A DNA stretch of 64,000 bases from Torymus aiolomorphi (lineage: Eukaryota > Arthropoda > Insecta > Hymenoptera > Torymidae): positions 91,408,342 through 91,472,341 of the forward strand of contig CM070874.1 of assembly GCA_036365515.1 (NCBI GenBank). Reading direction: 5' to 3'. Positions 62,082 through 64,000 of the stretch are shown here, piece after piece. The position numbers and the translations under genes are program-made. The notes under the pieces are model-generated. The model saw only the letters and a program-made list of their open reading frames with translations, did not search any database and was not told where the DNA came from. The stretch's first letter is position 1; every line of letters begins with the position of its first letter.

Positions 62082-64000
62082 ATGTCTCAATATTACTCAA
62101 CAGAGAGAATCAAATGTGCAGACTTTTTAGACAAACACAAACAAATTATTTACAAATCTAGTTCCGTACGTTTAAAACAACTTGAGAATCTTGCTCATCC
62201 ATTGAAGCACCTCTATCCTCATTTACCTTTGACACCTTCTACATATCTGTGTCAACATTGTTACAATCGTGCTTTAGAATTGGTGAGTAGTACTGACAAT
62301 GAATTTATAACGGATAATGAAGTTACCGATAACGTAGTTGATAGAGATGAAGATTTTTTACCAAGTACTCCAGAACGCATTGAAGAATTTAATAATGAAA
62401 TAAGTACATCTTTCTTAGGTTCTGTATCGCCTCTTAAAAGAAAAAAATCTTATACATGAAAAATCAATTGAAAATTACGTAACAAAGAAGAAAAAAAAAT
62501 ACTTTCAACATTGTCTAATACCCTTGATGTGAAGTTGAACAATGTTTATGACGTTTCTATAACAGCAAATGAATCAACTATATGCCATTGTACAAAATGG
62601 ATACAAAATCTTGGTCTAGCCTTGCAAAAGTGTTCTACGGTATCAGAAAAAATAAAAATTCTGACTTTGCTACCTTCATCCTTTACAAAACATGAAATTT
62701 TATCTTTATTTCCAGAAATAACAATGTATATGATCAACAAATCGAGAAATCTTGTTAAAGAAAAAGGAATTTATTCAGAACCAGATGCATATTCAGGCCA
62801 TCCGATTGATGAAAACATGGAAAAAATTGTTATGGAATATTATTTAAATGATGATTTTAATTGTTCAAGACAAAGTCCTAATAAATGTGACGTTGTTACA
62901 ATTAAAGTTAACAATAAAAAAAGAGAAAAAAGTTAAGCGTTTTCTTACTCGAAGTTTAAAAGAGACGTATAAAGTATTTAAAAATGATTATCCAGAATTG
63001 AGAATTGGAAAATCGAAATTTTATAGTTTGCGACCAAAGTATGTCTTACTTAGCCCCATCAAAGAAGTTTGTCTCTGTATCTATTGCGCAAATTATGATT
63101 TATTTCTTACGAGCTTAATTAATTTTAGAGGGAGTAACGTCACAGAGTTGGATGAAAATCGGTCACAAATAATAAATGCAACAATGTGTTCTGAGCCATC
63201 TGATTTATGTTATTTACAAGAATGTAAACTATGTCCAGGGATTAAGGGAATTACGTTTCATGTTTTAAAACTGCAAGATGTAGAAGGCACAGAAGAAATT
63301 ACATATGCTTTGTGGGATAATGGAAACCTGATTAAAAAGACACTATCAATTTCTGCTTTTAAAGATGAACTTTCGGTTTGGACCATGAGGGTTAGTACTC
63401 ACATGTATGTAAAAAATATACAACGCAAAGCTATAAAAACAGAAAGAGAAAGTGCTAAAAAGACTCACATCATTTAGTTCTCCAAATAGACTTCGCTGAA
63501 AACTGGGCTGTGATTCATAATAAAGCTGTTCAAGGAAATCATTGGGTTAATGATCAAATTTCTATTTTCACAGCAGTCTCTTATCAAGGGGATTCGACAC
63601 AAAGTTTCGCAGTTATAAGTGATGACCGAAAACATGATTCAGCGTATGCTTTGCTAGCAGTACAAAAAATTATAAAATTCTTGAAAGAAAATTGTTGTGA
63701 TTCAATTTAAAAAATTACCATCGTATCAGACGGCGCTGCGAGTCACTTTAAAAATCGCTTTCAATTAGATGAACTAAAACGAGCACCGTGTGATATAAAA
63801 TGGTTGTTCTCTGCTACTGGGCACGGCAAAGGAGCTGTAGATGGTGTGGGTGGACTTATAAAGCATTATGCTACTTCGCATAATCTTCGAGAGCCCCTTG
63901 AAGAAGCTATTCAAAACGCAAATGATTTTGCAATACATGTTCAAAAATATACTGATGCTATTAAAATAATACATTTACAAGATGCTGAAATAGAACAATT
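62082..64000 (+). pseudogene. Broken transposase-like gene (right end outside window)
   Basis: Coding signal runs through 62082-62456, 62511-62933, about 62930-63470 and 63480-64000, but changes frame four times and meets a TAA at 63708. The first part has a CxxC (LCQHC). A later part has PIKEVCLCIYCANYD. The last has QIDFAENW, ISDDRKHDSAYALL, VSDGAASHFKNRF and GHGKGAVDGVGG, which looks like an RNase-H-fold DDE/D core with acidic residues in the first, third and fourth motifs. Similar proteins occur, from memory, in many copies in insect and cnidarian genomes and are annotated as uncharacterised. The superfamily was not identified. The frame changes all lie in A-rich runs near 62440, 62495, 62915 and 63458. 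Confidence 0.75.

Overview
The window looks like nuclear DNA of an insect, most likely a hymenopteran. The basis is intron-split genes with short GT-AG introns, protein sequences closest to insect family members I know, very abundant (GT)n, (GA)n and (CG)n simple sequence, and many small foldback transposons. The species cannot be fixed from the sequence. No prokaryotic features are present.

Layout. Four protein-coding genes are supported, all on the minus strand. (1) 5711-22562: the first five coding exons of diacylglycerol kinase theta, carrying three complete C1 zinc fingers; the rest lies left of the window. (2) 30648-38187: the AP-1 clathrin adaptor sigma subunit in five coding exons, the last 6.8 kb from its neighbour. 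(3) 38977-42617: a FASTK-family mitochondrial RNA-processing protein in eight exons, most like FASTKD4/TBRG4. (4) 43991-52287: the complete RNA helicase maleless/DHX9 in nine exons. I joined exons by hand from splice sites, and every junction keeps the frame. The genes share no pathway; genes 2-4 are simply packed head to tail.

From 1 to about 27.7 kb the sequence is intron and flank of the kinase gene. It is dominated by low-complexity DNA, and almost all long open frames there are artefacts. From 27.7 to 52.3 kb the DNA is AT-rich, with small transposons inside introns and the probable AP-1 sigma 3' UTR. These include an 81-bp hAT-like element with a perfect 8-bp target duplication and a 657-bp element whose core is a perfect 163-bp inverted repeat.

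From 52.7 to 60.4 kb lies an unusual chain of nested and adjacent foldback elements, many flanked by TTA or TA. One is demonstrably inserted in the arm of another with a TAT duplication. Another carries a decayed fragment of a spliced gene with a SWIM-type zinc finger and part of that gene duplicated in inverse orientation. A tRNA-derived SINE-like promoter sits inside a further element. From 62.08 kb to the right edge is a broken transposase-like gene on the plus strand.
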